DNA of 64,000 bases from Flavobacterium sp. 245 (GCF_004362055.1 NZ_SNXB01000007.1:124001-188000); one strand, 5' to 3'. Shown: positions 44,519-54,247, counted from the first letter of the stretch. Made by a program: numbers and translations. The notes: generated by a model from the sequence alone, not told the origin.

Positions 44519-47500
44519 TTATCTAATTAAAGTAACACTCATTAAACCGATCACCACATCATTGGCAATCGCTTTCAGCGTTAGGCTTTTTAATGTTTTA
44601 TTTTTATCTAATGGCAAATCTAAAATTGTTGCTGCACCGCCATCAACGCCATAATTTGTAAATCCTTTTATGACGGTGAAATCTTTAAAATCTCTCGAAA
44701 TTTCTCCGTTTTTTAAATAAACTCTTGGCGGTTTGGGCGCATCAGTCGTAAAAGCTAATCCGTCAACAAAATAATCTTGTTCGATTGGCCACCAGTTTTC
44801 TGGGTTTTTTAATACTAAAACTTCTGAAGTTCCGTCGGTGTAATATATTGTAATTTCTCCATTTGCAATTCGGCTTTGCATTGGGTTTGTTGTTCCAGCA
44901 AGCATAAAATAAGCCTGCGAAGCCTTTCCACTTAACGGAATATCAATGCTTTTTGGATAATTATCCCACATCGAAGTAAAGATTATATTCTTCTGATTTT
45001 CATCTGAAGGCGTTTTAAACGGAATCCCATTTGATGTTTTAATTTCACCCGTTTGTTTTGCTTTTTCGCGTAACCCTTTATCGTCAATTTTTACCGAAAT
45101 ATTAGGATAACACCAATTTCCAATTCCTTGTTTTGGAAGCTGTAAAGTTACCGCCTGCGGTCTTGGAGATAAATATTCGTTTGCAAAAATGTCTGTAACT
45201 TTTGCATTGAAATAAGAAGAAAGCGAAATAGTTTCTGAACGCTGTGATTTCTCCAAAGGAAGATCCCAGTTTGCAACTTTCGTTGCTTCTAATTTGCCTT
45301 TTAAATTAAATTCAATTGGTTTCCACCAAGAAAAATCACCCTGTTTTACTTGTATAAAAAAGGTTTTGTTTCCCTCGCCATTTACAGTTGATTGAAAAGT
45401 TCTTTCCGATTTTTTAATTTCGCCCAAAACAGCTTGCGGATCATAAACTGAAACAATTTCGCCTTTGCCTATAAGAATATTTAATGCATCGCCGGAATTG
45501 TATGACGGTTGAGTAAATACAGTTGCTAAAGTGCCAATTTTCCAATTGACAACAATATTATAAACCCCATTATAAGGAACTTCAATACTGATTTTTGGAT
45601 TTCCAATGCTTTCCGGAATCGCTTTCCATGATACATTTTTTCCGTTTATTTTAATACTTTCAATTCCGTCATAATAGGCATTCAGAATTAATTTCAAATT
45701 CATTTTTGACGCAAAATGATTTTCAATATGATAATTGTCTTGTCTGTTTTTTCTGTTGAAAGCAATCGAAATATCCGGAACTTTTAAAGAAGCTTCTTCC
45801 CATTCTTTAGGAAAACCAGGCTCGATTGTCAAAACTTCTTCAACTGCATCAGGCTTAATTCCGAAAAGTCCTTCAACCAAAGTTCGAGAGGCCATTCCAA
45901 TTGGGTCAGCAAAATCGCGATACAATTCGCCACGCATCGCATCCTGATACAAAAGCTGTTCAAAACCACCCGGTGAAGCCCCCAAATACATACTTTCGAC
46001 CAAAACACTTTCCCACATTTTAAATGCTTTTTCTGGTTGTCCACCTTGCCAGAAAGCCAGTGAAGTATGCAATTGTTCGGCCAAAGCCACATTATTAATT
46101 GACCACGTATAAGGCTGCCAATTTGTGGTACTAATGACATAAAGATCTTTCTTATCAAGACCGTCCGCAGCAATTGGAATATGCGGTATCTGATTATTTA
46201 CATAATTCAGCATCTGATAACTTTCAAAAGGATTTGACAATTCTGAATCTATCGTGTGATAAATACTCCAGACTCCCGGAGAATCGTGCAATAATCTGTT
46301 TCCTAAAGCATCTTTATATTCAGCAAAAATTCCTTTTTTAGAAAGCCAAAGCTGTTCATTTGAAGCTTTTAAAATTTTAGCCGCTTCATTTTCGTAAGGC
46401 GTTGGATCTTTTTGAATTTTTCTTGCCAGCTCAGCGACCGTTTTATTAGCATAATAATTATAAGCCGAAGAATGAATTACAGCGCCACCACTGTATTGCA
46501 AAGCGTCGCTCGCCCAAATTGTGGCATACGCATCATAAAGTCCATCGTTGTCAGGATCAAAATTTCTTTTTTCCCAATTTAAATGTCGTTCAATTGTTGG
46601 CCACATTTCCTTTAAAAAAGTAATATCTCCCGTCCATTTAAAATGACGCAACATTTGATCAATAAAAACCAAATTCATATCATAATGATGCGCTACCGTC
46701 TTTTTATTTGGATTTCGTGAAATATAGCCACTGCTGAACATTGAAGTTCCTATTTCTTCTTTTTGACGTGCTAGATTTTTTTCTTCATCAAAAACAATCG
46801 GTCCATTTGCTGGCGACGTTACCTGCGAATTGCTGTAACTTGTAAAATGCGTTTTCGCCCTGTCGTGCCATCCTAGCGGATCTGCGGTATAAGCACCACG
46901 CCAGGCATTTAAGTACATCCTCCATGCAATTGCACCATGAAGATAGGCTGGGTTTTCCCAAATTCCGTCAGAAGCAATTGCAAGCGCTGCTCCCAAATTA
47001 TTGATATAAGGATCCGGAGTTTTAACTTTAACTCTATTCGCTAAAACCTGCGTTTCCTGAAGCGATTTTTCATAGAGTAACGCGATTTCTATTTGAGAAA
47101 CAGCGGTTTTTAATTCTTCTGGAGAAAAAAGCCAATAAATTGCTTTTTCAGAAATACTGTTTGTTTTACCTGTAATTACCGGCAAATTTTCTGCACTTGA
47201 ATTATATAATTCTAAAGGCGAATTTTGATTTTTTGCGTTTGCTAAAAGCACTTTCGATTCGGGAAAAAATCCATTTAAACTTTTATTATTTCCTGTTTTC
47301 TGTTTGTTGCTTTCAGAACCATATTCCAGCAAAAATGACTGTTTTTGTAAAGTGTACTTATTATTAAGACAATAATCAGGTTGCAAATAAAATACGGATT
47401 CCGGATCGGCACCAATATCCCCATCACGACTGAATTTCTTTCCCGTTGCGCCACCAAAAGCCCAAATAATATTGTTGCTCTTAGAAACTGCATTTCCATA

Positions 47501-47923
47501 AACTTTGACAATAAAACCTTCTTTTTCTTTTAAAGCCACTACATCAATAAATAATTTGCCACTTCCTAAAATAGCATCTTCAATTGTATAATGCATTGTA
47601 CCTAAAATATATCTGGTATCAATTTTAGAAGCTTGGGTAATCCATTTACTCTCTTTTCCGTTCACAATTCCGAGCTTAAAATTCCCGCCCATTCCCGGCA
47701 TATACATTGCAAACTCAGGCAAATCACCCGTTTCAACTCTAAAACCGGTATTCGAACCATACAATGCTCGATTGAATTTTCGAGTTCCATTTTTTAAAAC
47801 AAAACTATTTTCCTCCGGCGCATAATTCAGTTTGCGAACTTCTTTATTTTGTCCAAAAGTCAGGACAGAACAGAAAAGCAGTAAAGTTAAAACCCTTGTA
47901 AAAAAATGTTTTTTTGTTTTCAT
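44519..47923 (-). CDS. DUF4450 domain protein with glycosidase-like helical barrel
   Basis: 1134 residues, signal peptide (cleavage near LTFGQ, residue 25). N-terminal DUF4450-type domain (about 30-290: FNRALYGSNTGFRVETGDLP, MPGMGGNFKLG, FGGATGKKFSRDGD). The middle, about 300-690, is a helical barrel of six-hairpin glycosidase type (HDRAKTHFTSYSNSQV, HHYDMNLVFIDQMLRHFKW, DNDGLYDAYATIWASDALQY). The last 400 residues are beta-rich. Activity is unassigned as far as I know; in this context an exo-acting enzyme on rhamnogalacturonan is plausible. Likely first gene of the five-gene minus-strand run ending in PL11; divergent from CE12. Confidence 0.72.
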   Translation of the reverse strand: MKTKKHFFTRVLTLLLFCSVLTFGQNKEVRKLNYAPEENSFVLKNGTRKFNRALYGSNTGFRVETGDLPEFAMYMPGMGGNFKLGIVNGKESKWITQASKIDTRYILGTMHYTIEDAILGSGKLFIDVVALKEKEGFIVKVYGNAVSKSNNIIWAFGGATGKKFSRDGDIGADPESVFYLQPDYCLNNKYTLQKQSFLLEYGSESNKQKTGNNKSLNGFFPESKVLLANAKNQNSPLELYNSSAENLPVITGKTNSISEKAIYWLFSPEELKTAVSQIEIALLYEKSLQETQVLANRVKVKTPDPYINNLGAALAIASDGIWENPAYLHGAIAWRMYLNAWRGAYTADPLGWHDRAKTHFTSYSNSQVTSPANGPIVFDEEKNLARQKEEIGTSMFSSGYISRNPNKKTVAHHYDMNLVFIDQMLRHFKWTGDITFLKEMWPTIERHLNWEKRNFDPDNDGLYDAYATIWASDALQYSGGAVIHSSAYNYYANKTVAELARKIQKDPTPYENEAAKILKASNEQLWLSKKGIFAEYKDALGNRLLHDSPGVWSIYHTIDSELSNPFESYQMLNYVNNQIPHIPIAADGLDKKDLYVISTTNWQPYTWSINNVALAEQLHTSLAFWQGGQPEKAFKMWESVLVESMYLGASPGGFEQLLYQDAMRGELYRDFADPIGMASRTLVEGLFGIKPDAVEEVLTIEPGFPKEWEEASLKVPDISIAFNRKNRQDNYHIENHFASKMNLKLILNAYYDGIESIKINGKNVSWKAIPESIGNPKISIEVPYNGVYNIVVNWKIGTLATVFTQPSYNSGDALNILIGKGEIVSVYDPQAVLGEIKKSERTFQSTVNGEGNKTFFIQVKQGDFSWWKPIEFNLKGKLEATKVANWDLPLEKSQRSETISLSSYFNAKVTDIFANEYLSPRPQAVTLQLPKQGIGNWCYPNISVKIDDKGLREKAKQTGEIKTSNGIPFKTPSDENQKNIIFTSMWDNYPKSIDIPLSGKASQAYFMLAGTTNPMQSRIANGEITIYYTDGTSEVLVLKNPENWWPIEQDYFVDGLAFTTDAPKPPRVYLKNGEISRDFKDFTVIKGFTNYGVDGGAATILDLPLDKNKTLKSLTLKAIANDVVIGLMSVTLIR

Positions 47924-48027
47924 AAAGCAGTAAAAATGGCTGAATCCAAATAAGAATTAAATAAAATTAAAACCGACTTTTTTTATCAATTCAATAATTA
48001 TGATGCAATTTCTTTGTTTTTTTGTGG

Positions 48028-48148
48028 TATACTATCCTGTACCTTCCTGATTTGTTAAATATAAAAAGTATATTAATTTTTAGCATTTTTAAATTCTTTT
48101 TAACATCATAGTACAGGATACTATATCAAAAATGAACCGTTAGATTTG
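48028..48148. promoter_or_regulatory. Divergent promoter region with paired GTACAGGA-type motifs
   Basis: TATACTATCCTGTAC at 48028-48042 and ATAGTA-CAGGA-TACTAT at 48108-48124, the latter a perfect 6-bp inverted repeat with 5-base spacer. The core GTACAGGA is shared with the rhaT promoter region (35145-35152, complement). For the CE12 gene, a perfect -7 box TAGATTTG lies at 48141-48148, so the second motif covers the -33 position. Suggests control by the GntR-type protein at 35458 or another regulator shared with rhamnose genes. Confidence 0.55.
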
Positions 48149-48177
48149 AAAATCAAATAAATTAAAATCTCAAAAAA

Positions 48178-49554
48178 TTGGTAAAAATCAGTACTTTCTT
48201 ATCGATGGTTATTTGTTTGGCAATGCCGAATCAGTTCTTTGCTATGCATTCTAATCTGCTTGTCAAAAATGCAGTTTATTCTTCTTCAGAAATTAAAAAT
48301 GATAGTATAAAAAACGATACCGAATCAAAGTTTTTTGTATTTGGAAATTCGACAAAAAGTAAAAAAAGTACTTTAATAAACAATGCTTTAGCTTATACTG
48401 ATGCAAAAGGTTATGGATTTGATTTTAATTCGGCTTCGAATGTAAAAATCAATGCAAATTCATTTTCTATTACAAAACCAACCTACTTTTCAACTGCAGT
48501 TCCTGAGGGAAATTATCAGGTTGAAGTTACAATGGGAAGCGCCGAAAAAGATTCAAAAGTTACAATAAAAGCAGAATCGAGACGATTAATGCTTAACGAA
48601 TTAGTGGTAAAAAAAGGACAAAAAATAACGCAGACTTTTAATGTTAATGTCAGAAATATCAAAATTGACGATCAAACAAATATCAGTTTAAAGGACCGTG
48701 AAAAAGAAATTTTAAACTGGGATCATAAACTGACAATTGAATTTCTTGGCGAAGCATCTATACAAAGCATTAAAATCACACGAAAAGATAATTTAACCGT
48801 TGTTTATCTCGCAGGAGATTCAACTGTTACAGATCAGGACGTAGAACCTTGGGCTTCCTGGGGACAGTTTATCACCAATTATTTTGACAGCAATGTTGTG
48901 GTTGCAAACTATGCGTATTCTGGTTCATCTCTAAGTTCATTTAAAGGTGCAAATCGTTTAAAAAAAATACTTTCCCTAATTAAAAAAGGAGATTATTTAT
49001 TTGTGGAATTTGGTCATAATGACGAAAAAATAAAAGGTGAAGGCAATGGCGCTTGGGGTTCCTATTCTACTTTATTAACTGAGTTTGTAAACTCGGCTAA
49101 AGAAAAAGGTGCAATTCCTGTTTTAGTAACACCAACACAACGCCGATTTTTCAATGAAAATGGAACATTAAAAGAAACGCACGGCGAATTTCCTGCAGCC
49201 ATGCGAGCTGTTGCTCAAAAAAATAATATCGCTTTAATTGATGTTACAAAAATGACAACCGAGTTGTATGAAACTTGGGGCGACGAACCTTCAAGAAAAG
49301 CTTTTGTACAATATCCAGCCAATACTTTTCCAGGACAGGAAAAAGCATTAGACGACAATACTCATTTTAATGGATTTGGAGCTAACGAAATTGCGCTTTG
49401 CGTTTTAAGTGGCATTCGTGAACTTGATATTCCGCTAAAAAAACATATCAAAAAAGAAACACCAGATTATAATCCGAAGAAACCAAATTTCATTTCAAGC
49501 TGGACACTGCCTATGAGCGCCCGATTTGAAATTGTTAAACCCGATGGCAATTAA
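48178..49554 (+). CDS. Rhamnogalacturonan acetylesterase, CE12, with N-terminal beta-sandwich
   Basis: 458 residues from TTG 48178, which gives the signal peptide MVKISTFLSMVICLAMPNQ; an in-frame stop lies just upstream, and the next ATG is at 48205. Residues about 60-200 are an extra beta-domain (GYGFDFNSASNVKINANSF). SGNH motifs follow: GDST near 213, FGHND near 277, and DDNTHFNGFG near 392, with Ser, Gly/Asn and Asp/His in order. It removes acetyl groups from rhamnogalacturonan so lyases can act. First of a plus-strand trio CE12-GH2-CE12, 22 bases before GH2. Confidence 0.88.
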   Translation: MVKISTFLSMVICLAMPNQFFAMHSNLLVKNAVYSSSEIKNDSIKNDTESKFFVFGNSTKSKKSTLINNALAYTDAKGYGFDFNSASNVKINANSFSITKPTYFSTAVPEGNYQVEVTMGSAEKDSKVTIKAESRRLMLNELVVKKGQKITQTFNVNVRNIKIDDQTNISLKDREKEILNWDHKLTIEFLGEASIQSIKITRKDNLTVVYLAGDSTVTDQDVEPWASWGQFITNYFDSNVVVANYAYSGSSLSSFKGANRLKKILSLIKKGDYLFVEFGHNDEKIKGEGNGAWGSYSTLLTEFVNSAKEKGAIPVLVTPTQRRFFNENGTLKETHGEFPAAMRAVAQKNNIALIDVTKMTTELYETWGDEPSRKAFVQYPANTFPGQEKALDDNTHFNGFGANEIALCVLSGIRELDIPLKKHIKKETPDYNPKKPNFISSWTLPMSARFEIVKPDGN

Positions 49555-49575
49555 CCATCAAAGAATTACTTTACT

Positions 49576-52443
49576 ATGCTACTAAAAAACACTATCCAAA
49601 ATCTCTCAATTCTTGCATTCTCGCTTTTTCTGACCCAAAACAGTCATGCACAACAAACCGATAAAGTTTATCTTTCAGGAAAAGATTTTGAACATCCTGT
49701 GCAATGGGATTTTTATTGTACTGACGGAAACAAAAGTAAAACTTGGTCAAAAATAAATGTTCCGTCGCAATGGGAATTAGAAGGTTTTGGCGAATATACC
49801 TATGGTCGCTGGTACAAAGAATTGAACCAAAAAGAACCGAGCAAAGAAGAAGGTTTATACAAATATGAATTTGAAGTTCCGACTGATTATAAAGGCAAAG
49901 ATGTTTTAATTGCCTTTGGTGGTGCGATGACGGATACGGAAGTAAAAGTAAACGGAAAACTGGCTGGAGCGATTCATCAGGGTGGTTTTTATGAGTTCAA
50001 GTATGATATTTCATCACTGCTGAAATATGGTTCAAAAAATACTTTAGAAGTTCATGTATGGAAACATTCGGCAAACAAATCAGTAAATGCGGCAGAAAGA
50101 AGAGCGGACTGGTGGCTGTTTGGCGGTATTTATCGTCCGGTTTGGTTAGAAGTTTCACCAAAAACGCATATTGAAAATATTGCTGTAAATCCAAAAATGG
50201 ACGGTTCAATTACAGTAGATGTTAACTTGAAAAACGTTTCGAAAAATACCACTTTAGAAGCCACTTTAATAGGTTTAAACGGAGAAAATTTCCAAACTTT
50301 TACTTTTCCAATTAAAGCAAAAACGGCTAAAGAAACTATTGCAGCACAATGGAAAAACATAAAACCTTGGAATCCTGAAAATCCAAATTTATATGAGTTG
50401 CAACTTGTTTTAAAACAAAACGGAACTGCCGTTCATCAATATGACAAACGAATTGGTTTTAGGACTTTAGAATTTAAAAAACAAGACGGAATTTATCTTA
50501 ATGGCACCAAAATCATTATGAAAGGAATTAACCGTCACTCGTTTTGGCCAGAAGGCGGAAGAAGCACCAGCAAGCGCATTAGTGAACTGGACGGGAAATT
50601 AATCAAAGACATGAATATGAATGCCGTTCGTGGGCATTATCCGCCGGATACGCACTTCTTGGAAGTTTGTGATTCTCTTGGTCTTTTTGTTCTAAATGAA
50701 TTGGCGGGCTGGCAAAACTCTTACGATACAGAAACAGGAAAGAAATTAGCGACTGAAATGATCACGCGCGATGTTAACCATGCATCTGTAATTATTTGGG
50801 ATAACGGAAATGAAGGAGGCTGGAATTATGACACCGATAAAGTTTTCGAAGATCTTGATCCACAAAAGAGAATCGTGATTCATCCTTGGGCCGATTTTAA
50901 TGGCTGGGATACGCACCACTACCCGACTTACTTAACTGGAATGCATCGTTTTAACGCCGGCGAAAATGTATTTTTTCCAACCGAATTTATGCACGGTACT
51001 TATGATAACGGACATGGCGCTGCGCTGGAAGATTTCTGGAACCGCTATAAAGAAAGTCCGCTTTTTGCAGGAGGATTTATGTGGGCGATGTTAGACGAAG
51101 CGGTAAAAAGATCAGATTGGACGGGCGATGTAAAATTTGATTCGAAAGGTTCTCTTGCTGCAGACGGAATTTTAGGGCCGCATCGTGAAAGAGAAGGAAG
51201 CTATTATACGGTAAAAGAAGTTTGGGCGCCAATTCAGTTTCAGCCAAAACAAGTTACAGAAGGTTTTGATGGTTCATTCTTAATCAAAAACGATTATCTT
51301 TTCAGTAATTTGAATACCTGCAAAATGGAATTCAAAGTATTACAATCGGATAAAAATGTGCTTTATACTACTGGAACTGCCAAAGAAATAAGCGGAGGGA
51401 AAATTGAGATTCCGAGTATTGATCCAGGAGAAACACGCAAAATTCAGTTTGCTGTTCCTAATAATTTTTCTGAAGGTGATGTTTTATCAATTTCGGCTTA
51501 CGATCAGTTTGGCAAAGAAATTTATACTTGGACTTGGCCTATTCACAAAGCTTTATTTTATGCCAATAAATTTTTAGCGGTTCAAAATACAAAAGCAAAA
51601 GCATCGGCTGTGAAAACAGGAACTGACGTTACTTTAAAAGGAGGAAATGTAACAGTTGTTTTAAACGCTTCGAATGGAGAAATTACATCAGTTAAAAACG
51701 GAACAGCAACAATTCCGTTAACAAATGGGCCACGCCCAATTGGAATGAAAGCTAAATTGAAAGACATTCAGGTTTCTCAGGAAGGTGATAAATCGGTTTG
51801 TACAGTTTCATACGTTGGCGGCATCTCTTCTATCAAATGGACAATGGAACCAGACGGAAGATTTAAAATGGAAATGATAGTTTTAAAAAATGAAAGAGCA
51901 AACGGTGCAGACGGATTCGACGGTGCTTTCTTTGAAGATAAAATCAACTCTTTCGGAATTACTTTCAGTTTCCCTGAAAAAGAAGTTACTGGCATAAAAT
52001 GGTTTGGAAGAGGGCCTTATCATGTTTGGAAAAACAGAATTAAAGGAACGACTTACGGAATTTGGGAGAAGGATTATAACAATACGATTACGGGAGAAAG
52101 TTTTGAAAACCTAGTTTATCCAGAATTTAAAGGTTATCATGCGAATTTATTGGGAGCAAATCTAAAAGCAGGCGCTTCATCATTTAAGGTTTTTAGCGAA
52201 TCTGATAATTTATTCTTGAGATTATTTACGCCTGATTTGCCTAAAAATGGTTTTCCAGGAAGTAATCCGCAACCGGCATTTCCAGAAGGTGATATTTCAT
52301 TTATGTATGAAATTCCGGCCATGAGAGATTTCAAACCTTTAGAACAGCAAGGCCCACAAAGTCAGCCAACAAACATCAGAATTAAAAGTGGCGATGACGG
52401 AATTAAGATGAATTTGTGGTTTGATTTTAGGGATAAGATTTAG
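49576..52443 (+). CDS. Beta-galactosidase-like GH2 enzyme (955 residues)
   Basis: Signal peptide ends near NSHAQ (residue 26). Order: jelly roll (about 30-210, NVPSQWELEGFGEY), immunoglobulin-like domain, TIM barrel with acid/base in WDNGNEGG near residue 412 and nucleophile in FPTEFMHG near 469, then three C-terminal beta domains including a beta-galactosidase small-chain-like region (MKAKLKDIQVS onward). The WDNGNEGG/FPTEF variants differ from the usual NEV/GSE pair, so specificity may not be plain beta-galactose. Placed between two CE12 genes, so side-chain removal on rhamnogalacturonan I is likely. Confidence 0.85.
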   Translation: MLLKNTIQNLSILAFSLFLTQNSHAQQTDKVYLSGKDFEHPVQWDFYCTDGNKSKTWSKINVPSQWELEGFGEYTYGRWYKELNQKEPSKEEGLYKYEFEVPTDYKGKDVLIAFGGAMTDTEVKVNGKLAGAIHQGGFYEFKYDISSLLKYGSKNTLEVHVWKHSANKSVNAAERRADWWLFGGIYRPVWLEVSPKTHIENIAVNPKMDGSITVDVNLKNVSKNTTLEATLIGLNGENFQTFTFPIKAKTAKETIAAQWKNIKPWNPENPNLYELQLVLKQNGTAVHQYDKRIGFRTLEFKKQDGIYLNGTKIIMKGINRHSFWPEGGRSTSKRISELDGKLIKDMNMNAVRGHYPPDTHFLEVCDSLGLFVLNELAGWQNSYDTETGKKLATEMITRDVNHASVIIWDNGNEGGWNYDTDKVFEDLDPQKRIVIHPWADFNGWDTHHYPTYLTGMHRFNAGENVFFPTEFMHGTYDNGHGAALEDFWNRYKESPLFAGGFMWAMLDEAVKRSDWTGDVKFDSKGSLAADGILGPHREREGSYYTVKEVWAPIQFQPKQVTEGFDGSFLIKNDYLFSNLNTCKMEFKVLQSDKNVLYTTGTAKEISGGKIEIPSIDPGETRKIQFAVPNNFSEGDVLSISAYDQFGKEIYTWTWPIHKALFYANKFLAVQNTKAKASAVKTGTDVTLKGGNVTVVLNASNGEITSVKNGTATIPLTNGPRPIGMKAKLKDIQVSQEGDKSVCTVSYVGGISSIKWTMEPDGRFKMEMIVLKNERANGADGFDGAFFEDKINSFGITFSFPEKEVTGIKWFGRGPYHVWKNRIKGTTYGIWEKDYNNTITGESFENLVYPEFKGYHANLLGANLKAGASSFKVFSESDNLFLRLFTPDLPKNGFPGSNPQPAFPEGDISFMYEIPAMRDFKPLEQQGPQSQPTNIRIKSGDDGIKMNLWFDFRDKI

Positions 52444-52458
52444 TTTTAAGTTTTCTTA

Positions 52459-52486
52459 GTTTCAGGTTTCAAGTTTCAGGTTTTAA
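52459..52486. repeat. Heptamer array 3' of GH2
   Basis: GTTTCAG, GTTTCAA, GTTTCAG, GTTTTAA, beginning 16 bases after the GH2 stop. Same unit as the array at 5446-5473. Confidence 0.8.
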
Positions 52487-52507
52487 TCTTTGCCTATAAC
52501 ATACAGT

Positions 52508-52637
52508 GTTTCATTTCGACGAAGGAGACTCGAACGATAGCGACTGACATAGCAAATCCTCGTAAGTAGCTTGACAAACTAAATCGCCAATCTTTGTCGA
52601 GCTACTTGCGAGGATTTCTCCTTCATCGAAATGACAA
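52508..52637. repeat. Dispersed inverted-repeat element, family S copy 3
   Basis: TTTCATTTCGACGAAGGAGA at the left and a complement ending CTTCATCGAAATGACAA at the right. The left arm is interrupted by about 25 extra bases (CTCGAACGATAGCGACTGAC region) relative to the other copies at 7122 and 36548. Confidence 0.75.
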
Positions 52638-52670
52638 ACTAGGCGTTTTTAGCGTCTTAAAACAAAAAAA

Positions 52671-52726
52671 CTATCAACTATCAACAAACAACTATCAACT
52701 ATCAACTATCAACCACCAACAAACAA
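52671..52726. repeat. Heptamer array occupying the 5' region of the tandem CE12 gene
   Basis: Eight phased heptamers: CTATCAA twice, CAAACAA, CTATCAA three times, CCACCAA, CAAACAA. It ends 12 bases before the ATG at 52739, so it covers the place where a ribosome would bind. No Shine-Dalgarno sequence is seen. Confidence 0.85.
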
Positions 52727-52738
52727 CCAATTCAAAAT

Positions 52739-54247
52739 ATGAAATCAATTAAAATACTTTCTGCTTTATTTCTAGCAGTCTTGTTTTTCAATTTTACATT
52801 CAAACAAAATAATAAACCCACCGTTTATATGGTTGGCGATTCAACCGTAAAAAATGGCAAAGGTGATGGAACCGGGGGACTTTGGGGCTGGGGAGATTAT
52901 ATTGGGCAATTTTTAGATACTACAAAAGTCAATATTGAAAATCATGCTTTGGGCGGTACCAGCTCTAGAACTTTTCAGGACAAAGGTTTATGGATTGAAG
53001 TTTTGAATAAACTTAAAAAGGGCGATTATGTCTTGATTCAGTTTGGACATAATGACGACGGGCCAATTAATGACACGATTCGAGCACGCGGAACGATAAA
53101 AGGAATTGGAAATGAAACACAGGAAATCGACAATCTCATTACCAAAAAACATGAAACGGTTCACAGCTACGGCTGGTACATTCAGAAAGTAGTTCGCGAA
53201 GCGAAATCAAAAGGTGCCATTCCAATAATTTGTTCGCCAATTCCGAGAAACGACTGGAAGGAAGGAAAAGTTCCAAGAAACGATAAATCATACGGTTTAT
53301 GGGCAAGACAAATTGCTGAAAAGGAAAAAATTACTTTCATCAATTTGAATGAAAAAATGGCTGTTGAAATGGAGAAACTCGGCGAAGCAAAAGTAACCGG
53401 AACTTATTTCTACAAAAAAGATCATACACATACTTCTGCAAAAGGCGCTGTACTATCGGCTTCTGTTATTATTAATGAATTAAAAACGAGCAAAAATTCT
53501 TTAAAAAACTACATTTTGCCAAACCCAAAAATTGTACTTCCGCCAAAGAAAAAAGTGTTTTTAATAGGCGATTCCACAATGGCCAATAACAACAATAATC
53601 CTGATGCAGTTGGCTGGGGCGTTCCTTTTCCGCAATATTGCGACACTACGAGAATTGAAGTAATCAATAAAGCAAGAGGTGGCAGAAGCACCAGAACTTT
53701 TGTTTATGAAGGTCTTTGGGACGAAGTAAAAAACCAATTACAACCAGGAAATTTCGTTATTATTCAGTTTGGACATAACGATGCCGGTGATATTGACAAA
53801 GAAAAATTCAGAGGCTCCTTAAAAGGAAACGGTGATGAAACGCAAGAAGTAACGCGTCCAGACGGTTCAAAAGAAATCGTACATACTTTTGGGTGGTATA
53901 TGGAGAAATTCATCAGAGAAGCCAAAGAAAAAGGTGCTATTCCGATTGTTTTGAGTTTGACGCCAAGAAACGAATGGCCAAATGACAAAGCGGAACGCAG
54001 AACCGATACTTATGTAATTTGGTCCAAAGTTGCAGCCGAAAAAGAAAAAGTTCCGTTTATCGATTTAAATGATATTGTTGCTTTAAAATATGAAGCTTTT
54101 GGAAAAGAAAAAGTAAAAGCATTTTTTCCAAAAGATCACACGCATACAGGCTTAGAAGGTGCCACTTTAAACGCATTAACAGTTGCAGAAAGTCTTAAGA
54201 AAGTGAAGGATTGTAATTTGAAAGATTATATTGAAACCCCGAAATAA
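52739..54247 (+). CDS. Tandem two-domain rhamnogalacturonan acetylesterase, CE12
   Basis: 502 residues, signal peptide about 1-22. Two complete SGNH modules. First: GDST near residue 34, FGHND near 101, DHTHTS near 228. Second: GDST near 277, FGHND near 343, DHTHTG near 465. Both retain the serine, glycine, asparagine and Asp-His positions, so both are expected to be active. Duplicated CE12 in one chain gives about twice the usual length of about 250 residues. Deacetylates rhamnogalacturonan. Convergent with the histone-like gene and closed by a terminator at 54317-54349. Confidence 0.9.
   Translation: MKSIKILSALFLAVLFFNFTFKQNNKPTVYMVGDSTVKNGKGDGTGGLWGWGDYIGQFLDTTKVNIENHALGGTSSRTFQDKGLWIEVLNKLKKGDYVLIQFGHNDDGPINDTIRARGTIKGIGNETQEIDNLITKKHETVHSYGWYIQKVVREAKSKGAIPIICSPIPRNDWKEGKVPRNDKSYGLWARQIAEKEKITFINLNEKMAVEMEKLGEAKVTGTYFYKKDHTHTSAKGAVLSASVIINELKTSKNSLKNYILPNPKIVLPPKKKVFLIGDSTMANNNNNPDAVGWGVPFPQYCDTTRIEVINKARGGRSTRTFVYEGLWDEVKNQLQPGNFVIIQFGHNDAGDIDKEKFRGSLKGNGDETQEVTRPDGSKEIVHTFGWYMEKFIREAKEKGAIPIVLSLTPRNEWPNDKAERRTDTYVIWSKVAAEKEKVPFIDLNDIVALKYEAFGKEKVKAFFPKDHTHTGLEGATLNALTVAESLKKVKDCNLKDYIETPK

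Noticed and set aside
45829..46173. 114-residue ORF in another minus-strand frame inside the DUF4450 gene
   Set aside because: Overlaps conserved barrel sequence in the correct frame; no independent evidence of coding.
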